A stretch of DNA of 7,005 nt from an uncultured bacterium (GTDB lineage: Bacteria; Pseudomonadota; Alphaproteobacteria; Rhodospirillales; Rhodospirillaceae). The stretch covers positions 1 to 7,005 of the forward strand of contig CAITZE010000074.1 of NCBI GenBank assembly GCA_903896775.1, read 5' to 3'. Below, in pieces: positions 1 through 6,009 of the stretch (position 1 is its first letter; the number at the start of each line of letters is the position of its first letter). The notes beneath the pieces are model-generated. The model had not been told where the DNA came from. It saw nothing but the letters and a program-made list of their open reading frames with translations, and searched no databases. Both the position numbers and the translations under genes were made by a program.

Positions 1-163
1 CAGCAAAGCCCTGTGTTTCCCAATGCGCCGAAACGCACAAGATGGCACGCGGGCGTGGAATGCTTTCGGCTAGCGTTTGCCATGCGCGCCGATAAACGCT
101 GTCCTCGATCGCGTTCATGGGCGAACCGTGGCCCAGAAATACTGCCGGCATCCGTGTGGTCAT
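1..163 (-). CDS. 4,5-DOPA extradiol dioxygenase family protein (YgiD/DODA, LigB-like), 5' part only
   Basis: Only the first 54 codons lie in the window; the rest runs off the left edge. The minus strand from 163 reads MTTRMPAVFLGHGSPMNAI, then residues 36-42 PRPRAIL and 43-48 CVSAHW. The GHGSPM block and the SAHW block, with His12 and His47 spaced 35 apart, are the metal-ligand motifs of the YgiD/DODA branch of class III extradiol ring-cleavage dioxygenases. Family members are about 260 residues, so roughly a fifth is seen. They open catechol-type rings using a metal; the physiological substrate in bacteria is usually unknown. The ATG at 163-161 is preceded by GAGGA with 5 nt spacing, which supports this start. 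The gene is divergent from the small gene at 388. Family assignment is strong; substrate is not claimed. Confidence 0.85.
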   Translation of the reverse strand, partial: MTTRMPAVFLGHGSPMNAIEDSVYRRAWQTLAESIPRPRAILCVSAHWETQGFA

Positions 164-187
164 ACATTCCTCGGTCAGCGTGCTGTC

Positions 188-233
188 ATTCTAAGTGTAT
201 GAGATTGCACTATATAACGACGCACTTAAGAAT
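188..233. promoter_or_regulatory. Imperfect inverted repeat in the divergent intergenic region
   Basis: The 224-nt gap between the divergent dioxygenase and small-protein genes holds ATTCTAAGTG (188-197) and its near-reverse-complement CACTTAAGAAT (223-233, one extra A). The arms are separated by 25 nt that contain the A/T run TATATAAC (211-218). On the minus strand the same stretch gives TATAGT, a plausible -10 for the dioxygenase gene, though I see no good -35. Two arms flanking a possible -10 suit an operator for a dimeric regulator. A second short palindrome, GAAAAG-TAT-CTTTTC, lies at 304-318 nearer the plus-strand gene. The rest of 164-387 shows no convincing gene. The repeat is visible directly; the operator role is inference. 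Confidence 0.3.
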
Positions 234-387
234 CACAGTTTCGCCTTTGTTTACGAATAATTCCGCCACCATCACGGCTTATATCTGATGATCTGAGCAC
301 GTCGAAAAGTATCTTTTCACTTCTCATTTTCGCGCCTCACCTCAGCGCAACGTGTTCGGCAGTTTGTTTAACAGAGAGGAGATTGTT

Positions 388-702
388 ATGTCGGATTCCG
401 TGAATATCGTTTCGCGCCTTGCTGCGTTGCTTTTTTTCATCGCCGTCGGCGCGAGTGCTTTCGCGTTTGTAACTCACAACAATCTCGAAGCCACCCAAGC
501 AAGACTGAACGTGGCAGAGAATGAACGGGCGAGCCTGAAGAATGAACTCGTCGCCACGGAGAAAAACGTCTTAACAAGTTCATCGGCTGCCAAAACCTGC
601 GCCAGCCAAGTCGAAACTTATAAGAGCCGCGCGCAGTCTGCAGAAGCCGCTCTGGATGATCTGAAAAACAAAAAACCGGCGATGTCAGCGCGCAAATCGT
701 AA
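388..702 (+). CDS. Small membrane-anchored or secreted helical protein with one cysteine (paralogue 1)
   Basis: I do not recognise a named family. The product is 104 residues: a short N-terminus (1-9), Arg10, a hydrophobic segment at about 11-28 (ending GASAFAF), then a polar Ala/Glu/Lys/Gln-rich helix to about residue 95 with likely coiled-coil character, and a basic Ser/Lys/Arg tail. The only cysteine is Cys71. The hydrophobic segment could be an N-in anchor or an uncleaved or cleaved Sec signal (Ala-x-Ala sequences occur at its end), so the helix probably lies in the periplasm. The ATG at 388 is chosen because GAGAGGAG sits at 374-381 with 6 nt spacing; an in-frame GTG at 352 has no such site. 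By hand count, 180 nt of this gene are about 52% GC. A terminator follows at 733. It is similar throughout to the 954-1229 product. Confidence 0.75.
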   Translation: MSDSVNIVSRLAALLFFIAVGASAFAFVTHNNLEATQARLNVAENERASLKNELVATEKNVLTSSSAAKTCASQVETYKSRAQSAEAALDDLKNKKPAMSARKS

Positions 703-732
703 ACGCGACGAGTATCTTCTAAAGTCCCGCAT

Positions 733-780
733 CCTCCGCTGCTTCGGCCCACTGTCGCCCGGCAGCGGAGGTTTTTTCTT
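733..780 (+). terminator. Rho-independent terminator after the first small gene
   Basis: CCTCCGCTGC (733-742) pairs perfectly with GCAGCGGAGG (762-771). The 10-bp stem has a 19-nt loop and is followed at once by TTTTTTCTT (772-780). It lies 31 nt beyond the stop at 702. It should separate the transcripts of the two small genes. Confidence 0.9.
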
Positions 781-858
781 TCAATTCGCTCCTAAATCCC
801 TGTTATTCTGCTGCCCGGTCCCTCGCGGACAGAGCGGCTTTGTATGTGTCTTCGCTCC

Positions 859-930
859 GGCCTCCAGGAACCGCCACGATTACGAACCCTGTTGAGGTGA
901 GGCCGATAGGGGGGATGTTAGGGAGGCCTC
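859..930 (+). promoter_or_regulatory. Possible structured leader with competing stems upstream of the second small gene
   Basis: Three short segments can pair in two mutually exclusive ways: GGCCTC (859-864), GAGGCC (899-904) and GGCCTC (925-930). The middle one is complementary to both outer ones. In addition, GGCCTCC (859-865) can pair with GGAGGCC (922-928). The last segment ends 5 nt before the AAAGAGGAG ribosome binding site (936-944) of the gene starting at 954. This geometry could expose or hide that site, but six-base GC stems also occur by chance. No convincing sigma-70 promoter was found in 781-953, and no gene is seen there. Confidence 0.25.
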
Positions 931-953
931 GTCACAAAGAGGAGCAATCAACC

Positions 954-1229
954 ATGGTCCGCTTCGTCGCTCTCGCCATCCTGTTAGCTATCGGCGCAGG
1001 TGTATTCGCCTTCATTCAAATGTCCGATGTTGCCGCCGCTCAAGCGCAACTCGGAGCCGTTCAGGCCGAGCTGCAAACCGCTAAAGCCAACGCAAAACAG
1101 TACGCGGATAGCAGTAAAGCCGCGGCTGCCAATCTCGAACAATGCAACAGCCAAAAGGCCGAAATTCAGTCGTCCCTCGATGCGGCAAATGCGGCTATGG
1201 CTGCAAAAACGCCAGCCCGTAAGAAATAG
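954..1229 (+). CDS. Small membrane-anchored or secreted helical protein with one cysteine (paralogue 2)
   Basis: Product of 91 residues with no recognised named family. Residues 1-3 are MVR, 4-21 are hydrophobic (containing GAGVFAF), and 24-85 are an Ala/Gln/Lys-rich helix likely to form a coiled coil. The tail is TPARKK. The single cysteine is Cys64. Placed without gaps against the 388-702 product at an offset of seven residues, I count about 20 identities over 91 positions. They include the Arg before the hydrophobic segment, GA..FAF at its end, QA.L after it, and C.SQ around the cysteine. The start is the ATG at 954 with AAAGAGGAG at 936-944; the frame open further upstream has no comparable site. 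A short signal peptide or a permanent anchor are both possible. A hairpin follows at 1252. Confidence 0.75.
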   Translation: MVRFVALAILLAIGAGVFAFIQMSDVAAAQAQLGAVQAELQTAKANAKQYADSSKAAAANLEQCNSQKAEIQSSLDAANAAMAAKTPARKK

Positions 1230-1251
1230 AACCCCAAGTTTGTGAACAACG

Positions 1252-1293
1252 AAGGGACAGGATGCGCCGTGGGGCGTGTCTTGTCCCTTTGCC
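1252..1293 (+). terminator. Probable terminator hairpin after the second small gene
   Basis: AAGGGACA (1252-1259) pairs with TGTCCCTT (1282-1289). An inner TGCGCC/GGCGTG helix with G-T wobbles extends the hairpin. The following tract is only TTTGCCGTTT, so termination may be partial and some read-through into uppP is possible. It starts 22 nt after the stop at 1229. Confidence 0.55.
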
Positions 1294-1320
1294 GTTTAGA
1301 ACTCCTGCTGTTTAGGACTC
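1294..1320 (+). repeat. Direct repeat upstream of uppP
   Basis: GTTTAGAACTC (1294-1304) and GTTTAGGACTC (1310-1320) differ at one base and start 16 nt apart. They lie between the preceding hairpin and the uppP start at 1383. The spacing is not far from one and a half helical turns. They could be a tandem protein-binding site or part of the uppP promoter; I see no convincing -35/-10 pair here. The repeat is directly visible; the function is not known. Confidence 0.4.
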
Positions 1321-1382
1321 TTGCCAATCTCCGTCGGCTCTGCCCTGATGCGCCGCACGTTGTCCCAAACCAGCGGTGAGCG

Positions 1383-2186
1383 ATGGATCTTTATACGTTT
1401 CTGATGGCGGCCTTCCTGGGTGTAGTCGAAGGCGTCACCGAGTTTCTGCCGATCTCCTCGACCGGGCATTTGATATTGGTCGAAGACCTTCTTGGCTTTA
1501 AAGGTCCAGCCGGCAATCTCTTCGACATCGTGATCCAGTTGGGCGCGATCCTCTCCGTCGTCTGGATTTACCGTCTTAAACTGTGGCGCACCGCCTTGGG
1601 CCTGTTCCATGCGGGGCCGGAACAGCGCCTCACAATAAATGTCGTCATTGCGTTTCTACCGGCAGCCGTGATCGGCGTGTTGGTCCACGACTTCATCAAA
1701 TCCGTTCTGTTTTCGCCCTGGGTGGTTTCGGTGGCGTTGATCGTCGGCGGCATCGCGATCCTGGTGATCGAGCGCACGCACAAAAACCCGGATGTTTCGA
1801 AAGTCGAAGATATGCCGCCGCGTCGCGCCTTGGCGGTGGGTTTTTTCCAATGTCTTGCGATGATTCCCGGGATGTCGCGCTCGGCAGCCACCATCATGGG
1901 CGCGTTACTGGTGGGTGTAGATCGCCCAGCGGCCGCGGAATTCTCGTTCCTGCTCGCCATTCCGACGATGTTCGGCGCGACGGTCTACGACCTTTATAAA
2001 AACCGTCACGACCTGACGTCCGACGGCGCGGCGTTCATCGCGGTAGGCTTTGTGGTGTCTTTTGTGGTCGCGCTCGTGGTCGTGAAGTGGCTGCTACGAT
2101 ATATCTCACAGCACAACTTCGGCGCCTTCGCGATCTACCGCATTATTCTCGGCATCGCGATGCTGGCAATTTTATTGCTGCGCTAA
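1383..2186 (+). CDS. uppP: Undecaprenyl-diphosphate phosphatase UppP (BacA)
   Basis: This integral membrane enzyme removes one phosphate from undecaprenyl diphosphate, regenerating the lipid carrier for peptidoglycan and other surface polymers. Overproduction of the family gives bacitracin resistance. The 267-residue length is typical. Both family signatures are present: the glutamate-rich motif EGVTEFLPISSTGH at 16-29 (Glu16, Glu20, Ser26, His29) and PGMSRS at 162-167 (Arg166), which correspond to the catalytic pocket known from E. coli BacA. Hydrophobic segments at roughly 42-63, 85-103, 112-129, 183-201, 214-236 and 248-266 fit the multi-pass fold. The start ATG at 1383 has only a weak GGTGAG (1374-1379) upstream. 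It is preceded by the 11-bp direct repeat and is convergent with the WD40 gene, 9 nt apart. No key residue is missing. Confidence 0.96.
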   Translation: MDLYTFLMAAFLGVVEGVTEFLPISSTGHLILVEDLLGFKGPAGNLFDIVIQLGAILSVVWIYRLKLWRTALGLFHAGPEQRLTINVVIAFLPAAVIGVLVHDFIKSVLFSPWVVSVALIVGGIAILVIERTHKNPDVSKVEDMPPRRALAVGFFQCLAMIPGMSRSAATIMGALLVGVDRPAAAEFSFLLAIPTMFGATVYDLYKNRHDLTSDGAAFIAVGFVVSFVVALVVVKWLLRYISQHNFGAFAIYRIILGIAMLAILLLR

Positions 2187-2195
2187 GTTCGCCAA

Positions 2196-3230
2196 TCACT
2201 CTCTGAAGTCGGCGATATGAACGTCGCCGTTTTCCGTGCCGGCCAGCACACGGTCGCCGTCTGGACTCCAAACAAGCGACGTCACGGCATTGCCGTTGGC
2301 TTTCATGATCAAGGCGGTGCCGCCGGGACCGGCTTGACCAAGAATCAGCGTTCCGTTTTCAAAGCCCGCAGCGAACATGTCGTGGACTGGATTGGCGGCC
2401 ACGGCCGTCACCGGCGCGCCGCCGGCGCCGCCGAACTCCACCGGTGCTTTGCCCATGGGGCCACCGCCGGTGAAAGGCCAACAGATCACGCGCTCAGAGC
2501 CCCCAGTGGCGAGGAAGTGACCGCGGCGCGAGAATGCCAGCGAACGCACTTTGCTGGCGTAACCCGACATACGCATGTGCTCGCCGTCCGACAACCGCCA
2601 ACCATGCAGCGCGTTTTCCTGCATGGCGGTGAGAACGTAATTGCCATCCGGCGACCAAGCCACCTGTAGGTGCGAGCCGGCCCATTCTAATGTCGTGGCT
2701 GCGCCGTCCTGGGCCGCGAGCCACCACAGACTGACGCCGTTGTAGTGCGTCGCCGCCAGGCGTTTGCCTTTAGGATTGATCGCGAGGCCCCCCACCGAGC
2801 TGGCATGCGTCACTTTGCGGGGCGACGCACTTTTTTTGCCAAGGATGAAAGCGTCTTTCCCGGAGGCATAGGCGCGCACGCCGGATTCGGCATGAGCCGT
2901 GACATGCTCGATCCAGCGGTTCTTTATCTCTGCAATGACGTCGATCGTTGCCGGCGGCGCGATCCGTACCAGCCGGCCGTCATCGCCGCCCGACAGAAAA
3001 GCGCCTTTGTCGATATCGGCACAAAGGCAAAGAGCAGCGCCCTTGTGAGCTTTGACGGTTGTCGAAGGTGCATCAAGGGTTTCGCCGTCGATCAAGCGTA
3101 CCGTGCCGTCACCCAGCGCTACAGCAAACAGCCGCCCGTTGACGGCGGCGGACACCACATAGTCGCCAAAGGCAAAGGTCGAGATACGGCCTTTGCCGCC
3201 GGTGCCTGCTGTATGGACCGCGCTTACCAT
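2196..3230 (-). CDS. WD40-repeat beta-propeller protein, partner of the CobW-type GTPase
   Basis: Product of 344 residues made almost wholly of WD40-type blades. I count seven, near residues 16-47, 66-90, 105-130, 146-170, 188-212, 228-252 and 273-298, with a closing VTSLVWSPDGDRVLAGTENG segment (316-335) that would complete the ring. SPDG turns at 193-196 and 322-325 are typical; several blades lack the final Trp-Asp. No signal peptide is evident, so a cytoplasmic scaffold is likely. The ATG at 3230 is preceded by TAAAGGG (3243-3237), which uses the stop codon of the upstream GTPase gene. The 10-nt gap implies co-transcription and probable translational coupling. I recall CobW/WD40 neighbours in other alphaproteobacteria, but no biochemical role is known to me. 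Its 3' end carries the antisense uppP terminator candidate. Confidence 0.85.
   Translation of the reverse strand: MVSAVHTAGTGGKGRISTFAFGDYVVSAAVNGRLFAVALGDGTVRLIDGETLDAPSTTVKAHKGAALCLCADIDKGAFLSGGDDGRLVRIAPPATIDVIAEIKNRWIEHVTAHAESGVRAYASGKDAFILGKKSASPRKVTHASSVGGLAINPKGKRLAATHYNGVSLWWLAAQDGAATTLEWAGSHLQVAWSPDGNYVLTAMQENALHGWRLSDGEHMRMSGYASKVRSLAFSRRGHFLATGGSERVICWPFTGGGPMGKAPVEFGGAGGAPVTAVAANPVHDMFAAGFENGTLILGQAGPGGTALIMKANGNAVTSLVWSPDGDRVLAGTENGDVHIADFRE
2210..2233 (+). terminator. Candidate intrinsic terminator for uppP, inside the antisense WD40 3' end
   Basis: CGGCGA (2210-2215) pairs with TCGCCG (2224-2229) across an 8-nt loop, followed by TTTT (2230-2233). An outer GAA/TTC pairing is also possible. 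It begins 23 nt past the uppP stop but lies within the last codons of the convergent WD40 gene. The six-bp stem and short T-tract make it a modest terminator, and the bases are also constrained by coding. Confidence 0.45.
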
Positions 3231-3240
3231 AACCGGCCCT

Positions 3241-4305
3241 TTACGCGACGCAGGCCAGGAAGCCTTCGCGCAAGGCCGCTTCGTTCAATTTGCGGCCGAT
3301 GAACACCAGGCGGCTGCGACGTTTATCTTTCGCGGGCCAAGCGCCCGTGAAGCTGCCTTCCGACACCATATGTACGGCCTGGAAGACAAAGCGTTGATCG
3401 TTGCCGGCCATATTGAGGATGCCCTTGGTGCGCAGGATGTTCTGGCCTTCGCCGAGCAACACGTCGGAGATCCAGGCGTCGAACTTGGCGGCATTGAGGG
3501 GAGCTGCAGTGGTCAGCGAGATGCTGCGGATATCTTCGTCATGCAGCGGGTTGACCGTGCCATGGCTGTGATCGTGGTCGTGGTGGTGACCATGATCGTG
3601 ATCATGGCTGTGATCGTGATCGTGATCGTGATTGGGGTCGTGGGCGTGGCCGTGCAGGAAGCAGGGATCCAGCTCCAGCGCGCGGTTGAGATCGAAGGCG
3701 CCTTTGTCGAGAATTTTGTCCAGCGCGATATCGCAGCGCGCGGTGTGGTGAATTTGCGCAAAGGGGTTAAGGGCGCGCACGCGCGCTTCAATCTTCTTCA
3801 GGTCTTCCGGCGACACCAGATCAGTTTTGTTGAGAAGCACGATATCGGCAAAGGCGATTTGCTCTTCGGCTTCATCGCTGTCGGCCAGGCGCTGCTCGAT
3901 GTGTTTGGCGTCGACCACGGTGACAATACTGTCGAGCTTGGTTTTGCGTTTGACGTCTTCATCGGTGAAAAAGGTCTGGGCGACAGGTGCGGGGTCAGCA
4001 AGGCCCGTCGTTTCGACCAGGATGGCGTCGAACTTATCGCGGCGTTTCAATAGGCTGCCGATGATACGGATCAAATCGCCGCGCACGGTGCAGCAAATGC
4101 AGCCGTTGTTCATCTCGAAGACTTCTTCGTCGGCGCCGACGACAAGGTCGTTGTCGATGCCAATTTCACCGAATTCATTGACGATCACGGCGTACTTCTT
4201 GCCGTGGTTTTCCGTCAGCACGCGATTGAGCAAAGTGGTCTTGCCGGCGCCGAGATAACCTGTGAGTACTGTTACGGGAATGGCGCCGCTCTTTGACTCG
4301 CTCAT
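3241..4305 (-). CDS. CobW/COG0523 family G3E GTPase, probable zinc-type metallochaperone
   Basis: A 354-residue cytoplasmic P-loop GTPase of the group that delivers or allocates metals (zinc, cobalt) to client proteins. Visible motifs: Walker A GYLGAGKTT (16-24), the family metal motif GCICC (68-72), ETTGLADP (98-105) as the switch/Walker B region, and the base-specificity motif NKTD (159-162). A histidine-rich linker with 16 His follows at 218-248, then the CobW C-terminal domain from about 258, ending in the W....RSRLVFIG block (323-337). No core motif is missing. The ATG at 4305 is chosen because GGAG lies 6 nt upstream and conservation starts right after it; a longer frame to 4374 would begin ahead of the likely promoter. 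The His-rich linker points to zinc rather than cobalamin synthesis, but the metal is inferred. No clear Zur box was found. It is followed 10 nt later by the WD40 gene. Confidence 0.93.
   Translation of the reverse strand: MSESKSGAIPVTVLTGYLGAGKTTLLNRVLTENHGKKYAVIVNEFGEIGIDNDLVVGADEEVFEMNNGCICCTVRGDLIRIIGSLLKRRDKFDAILVETTGLADPAPVAQTFFTDEDVKRKTKLDSIVTVVDAKHIEQRLADSDEAEEQIAFADIVLLNKTDLVSPEDLKKIEARVRALNPFAQIHHTARCDIALDKILDKGAFDLNRALELDPCFLHGHAHDPNHDHDHDHSHDHDHGHHHDHDHSHGTVNPLHDEDIRSISLTTAAPLNAAKFDAWISDVLLGEGQNILRTKGILNMAGNDQRFVFQAVHMVSEGSFTGAWPAKDKRRSRLVFIGRKLNEAALREGFLACVA
3562..3654 (-). repeat. His-Asp coding repeat within the GTPase gene
   Basis: This stretch encodes residues 218-248, mostly alternating His with Asp, Ser or Gly. 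On the plus strand it is made of GTGATC/GTGGTC-like hexamers, giving a purine-poor, GATC-dense tract with six GATC sites within about 70 nt. Such tracts often vary in length between strains by slippage, in steps of 6 nt that keep the frame. The repeat is visible; length variation is inference. Confidence 0.7.
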
Positions 4306-4337
4306 GTCGTTCTCCATTGGCTCATAGTGGTCGGAGT

Positions 4338-4366
4338 TATATAGGAGCCGCCCCGCAGTCGGAACA
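4338..4366 (-). promoter_or_regulatory. Weak candidate promoter for the CobW/WD40 pair
   Basis: On the minus strand TATATA (4343-4338) has a -10 shape and would start transcription near 4331, leaving a leader of about 25 nt before the ATG at 4305. The hexamer 17 nt upstream (TGTTCC, 4366-4361) matches the -35 consensus poorly, so an activator or another sigma factor may be involved. The half-site GTTATAT resembles half of an alphaproteobacterial Zur operator, but the second half is absent. The position just past the ribosomal operon's terminator supports a promoter here. Confidence 0.3.
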
Positions 4367-4370
4367 GGGG

Positions 4371-4411
4371 CCACAAAAGAAACCGGCGCGGCCTTAAAAA
4401 AGCCGCGCCGG
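4371..4411 (-). terminator. Rho-independent terminator of the rpsF-rpsR-DUF2232-rplI operon
   Basis: On the minus strand CCGGCGCGGC (4411-4402) pairs perfectly with GCCGCGCCGG (4392-4383) around a 9-nt T-rich loop, followed by TTTCTTTT. The hairpin begins 26 nt after the rplI stop at 4438. The plus strand side lacks a T-tract, so it acts in one direction. Confidence 0.9.
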
Positions 4412-4437
4412 ATTTATCTTAAGCCGTAAGGGCCGGT

Positions 4438-5010
4438 TTAGGCTGCGGTTTCTTCTTCGCCTTCGTCGGCCGCAGCTTCTTCGCATTCGCCCATCAATTT
4501 GGCGGCGTCTTCAGTGCGTTCCAGCAGGTCGGCGGCCTGGGCCACCTTCTGGTTAGCTTCTTCGATCGAACGGGCGATCGTGAAATCAACATCGACCTTC
4601 ACTTCCGGATGCAAGCGCACGGCAGTCTTGAAAGTGCCCAGTGTCTTCACCGGAGCGTTCAACAGCACCTGAGCGCTGCGATCGATGGCGTAGCCCTGTT
4701 CTTTCAGAGCGTCGCCGATGTCGCGAGCGCTGACCGAACCATAAAGCTGTCCGCCTTCACCGGCCTGGCGCACGATGATCAGCTTCAAGCCTTCCATCTT
4801 CTTCGCAACCACTTCGGCTTCGCCGCGGCGCTTAATGTTGGTGGCTTCAAGTTCGGCCCGCTTGGACTCGAACACGGCCTTGTTGTCTTTATTGGCGCGC
4901 AGCGCCTTCTTCTGCGGGAAGAGGAAGTTGCGGGCAAAGCCCGGCTTCACGGTCACCACATCGCCCATCGCACCAAGGCGTTCGATACGTTCCAGCAAAA
5001 TTACTTCCAT
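4438..5010 (-). CDS. rplI: Large ribosomal subunit protein bL9
   Basis: L9 binds 23S rRNA with its N-domain and reaches across the ribosome surface, helping keep the reading frame. The product is 190 residues against about 150 in E. coli. The N-domain (1-50) carries the L9 signature GDVVTVKPGFARNFLFP at 16-32 with the usual Gly/Phe/Asn residues. A charged connecting helix spans about 41-75 and the C-domain about 76-146 (SVSARDIGDALKEQG at 92-106). The last 40 residues are an acidic extension ending in EEAAADEGEEETAA, a common trait of alphaproteobacterial L9. The ATG at 5010 is preferred over the GTG one codon earlier because AGGAGG lies 6 nt upstream. Its A is also the last base of the preceding gene's TGA (TGATG overlap), indicating coupled translation. 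An intrinsic terminator follows. Confidence 0.96.
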   Translation of the reverse strand: MEVILLERIERLGAMGDVVTVKPGFARNFLFPQKKALRANKDNKAVFESKRAELEATNIKRRGEAEVVAKKMEGLKLIIVRQAGEGGQLYGSVSARDIGDALKEQGYAIDRSAQVLLNAPVKTLGTFKTAVRLHPEVKVDVDFTIARSIEEANQKVAQAADLLERTEDAAKLMGECEEAAADEGEEETAA

Positions 5011-6008
5011 CACTCACCTCCTGTACGCGGCGCCAGATAACGCGCGCGTATTTGTAAAAAATTGTCCATCACGCCCAAGCCGACCAGCATCACCGCAGAG
5101 ACGCCCGCCGTCACCAGGGCCAGTACGTAAAACCCTGTTAGCCATACCAGCCGGTGCTTGGCTCGCGCGGCAGCGCTATGCACCACCGCCAGCCCTTGCA
5201 GCACCAGCGGCAAACCTAAAATCGCCGCCGCATTGCCGACGATAAAGCCGGCATCGTCTTTCAGTACCGCCGCCGCCAAAGCCGTCGCCCCGAACAGGGC
5301 GAAAAACCACGATGGGGCCGCAAACTCGCGATAGGCCGGTGTCGGCCACAGCGCGATATTCATCTTCGTCAGCATCAACTGGCCCAGGCCGGCGCTCAAA
5401 ATCGCCCGCAAACACCAGTCCCAAGCCGCGACGCCTGGAAGTAATCCCGCCATGGCTCGCACCATCTCGGTGCGCGCTGTGGCAAAGTCTAAGCTGCTCG
5501 CGCCTACCGTCGGCGTTTCCGCCGCCGTACCCGGCGACACATCGGGAACCGCCATCGTTGGCAGAACCTGATCGAGCCGGGCGCGCAAGGTCGCCTCAAT
5601 CCCTTCCGACCCTGTCGACATCATCGCCAGAGCCACAACCACTGCTGCGCAAGCCACGAGGGCCAGCCAGCATACCGTCCGGCCGACGGTTGTTCCGGAG
5701 ACCAGCTTTCCGTCGGAAGCCATAGCGGCCAGTCCCATGCGGGACAAAATCGCCACCGGAGCCGCATCCACCGCCAGATAAATTCCGGCGAGAGTAAACG
5801 ACCCCGTCATCACCGCCATCGTCACGCCACCGGCCACAATCGCGAGCGGTAGGTAGGCGGCGCCGAGCCCGAAGGCAACCATCGCAAGCGGCAGCGACGA
5901 AAGCATCGAGCCTACCATCACACCCAGCACCGATTGGCGTAGGGCTGCGACGAGAAGCAGCGCGCCCAAAGCTCCAGCCGCGACCGCGATGGAGCTTTGG
6001 CGAGTCAC
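5010..6008 (-). CDS. DUF2232 multi-pass membrane protein in the ribosomal operon
   Basis: Product of 332 residues, very hydrophobic, with about eight likely membrane segments: near 7-24, 28-50, 52-80 (one or two), 111-131, 186-213, 233-249, 255-275 and 288-314. A polar stretch at 132-183 is probably a soluble loop. The C-terminal LGVMDNFLQIRAR (311-323) matches the conserved end of DUF2232/YybS-like proteins. The family is known between rpsR and rplI in alphaproteobacteria; Bacillus yybS also lies near rplI. No function is established; a transporter-like role is only a guess. The start is the GTG at 6008, 1 nt after the rpsR stop; a longer frame to 6077 would overlap rpsR and adds an unlikely Arg/Ser/Cys-rich leader. 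There is no clear ribosome binding site, so coupling to rpsR is likely. The end overlaps the rplI start by 1 nt. Confidence 0.85.
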   Translation of the reverse strand: MTRQSSIAVAAGALGALLLVAALRQSVLGVMVGSMLSSLPLAMVAFGLGAAYLPLAIVAGGVTMAVMTGSFTLAGIYLAVDAAPVAILSRMGLAAMASDGKLVSGTTVGRTVCWLALVACAAVVVALAMMSTGSEGIEATLRARLDQVLPTMAVPDVSPGTAAETPTVGASSLDFATARTEMVRAMAGLLPGVAAWDWCLRAILSAGLGQLMLTKMNIALWPTPAYREFAAPSWFFALFGATALAAAVLKDDAGFIVGNAAAILGLPLVLQGLAVVHSAAARAKHRLVWLTGFYVLALVTAGVSAVMLVGLGVMDNFLQIRARYLAPRTGGE

Positions 6009-6009
6009 A

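Noticed and set aside
13..288. 91-codon plus-strand open frame starting at a GTG
   Set aside because: It overlaps the start of the clear dioxygenase gene on the other strand, has an Arg/Cys-rich composition without a recognisable domain, and has no ribosome binding site.
867..893. EcfG-type (general stress) promoter GGAAC ... TGTT ahead of the second small gene
   Set aside because: The spacing after GGAAC is 18 nt instead of the usual 16-17, and the -10 is TGTT rather than CGTT; too weak to list.
2166..2178. GCAAT-TTT-ATTGC hairpin as terminator for the WD40 gene
   Set aside because: The five-bp AT-rich stem lies in the uppP coding end and has no T-tract on the minus-strand side.
3193..4053. 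Long plus-strand open frame antisense to the GTPase and WD40 genes
   Set aside because: It crosses two well-supported genes; its Val/Ile-rich stretch is simply the antisense of the His-Asp repeat.
4336..4348. Zur operator upstream of the CobW-type gene
   Set aside because: Only one half (GTTATAT) is present; the matching ATAAC half on the same strand is missing.
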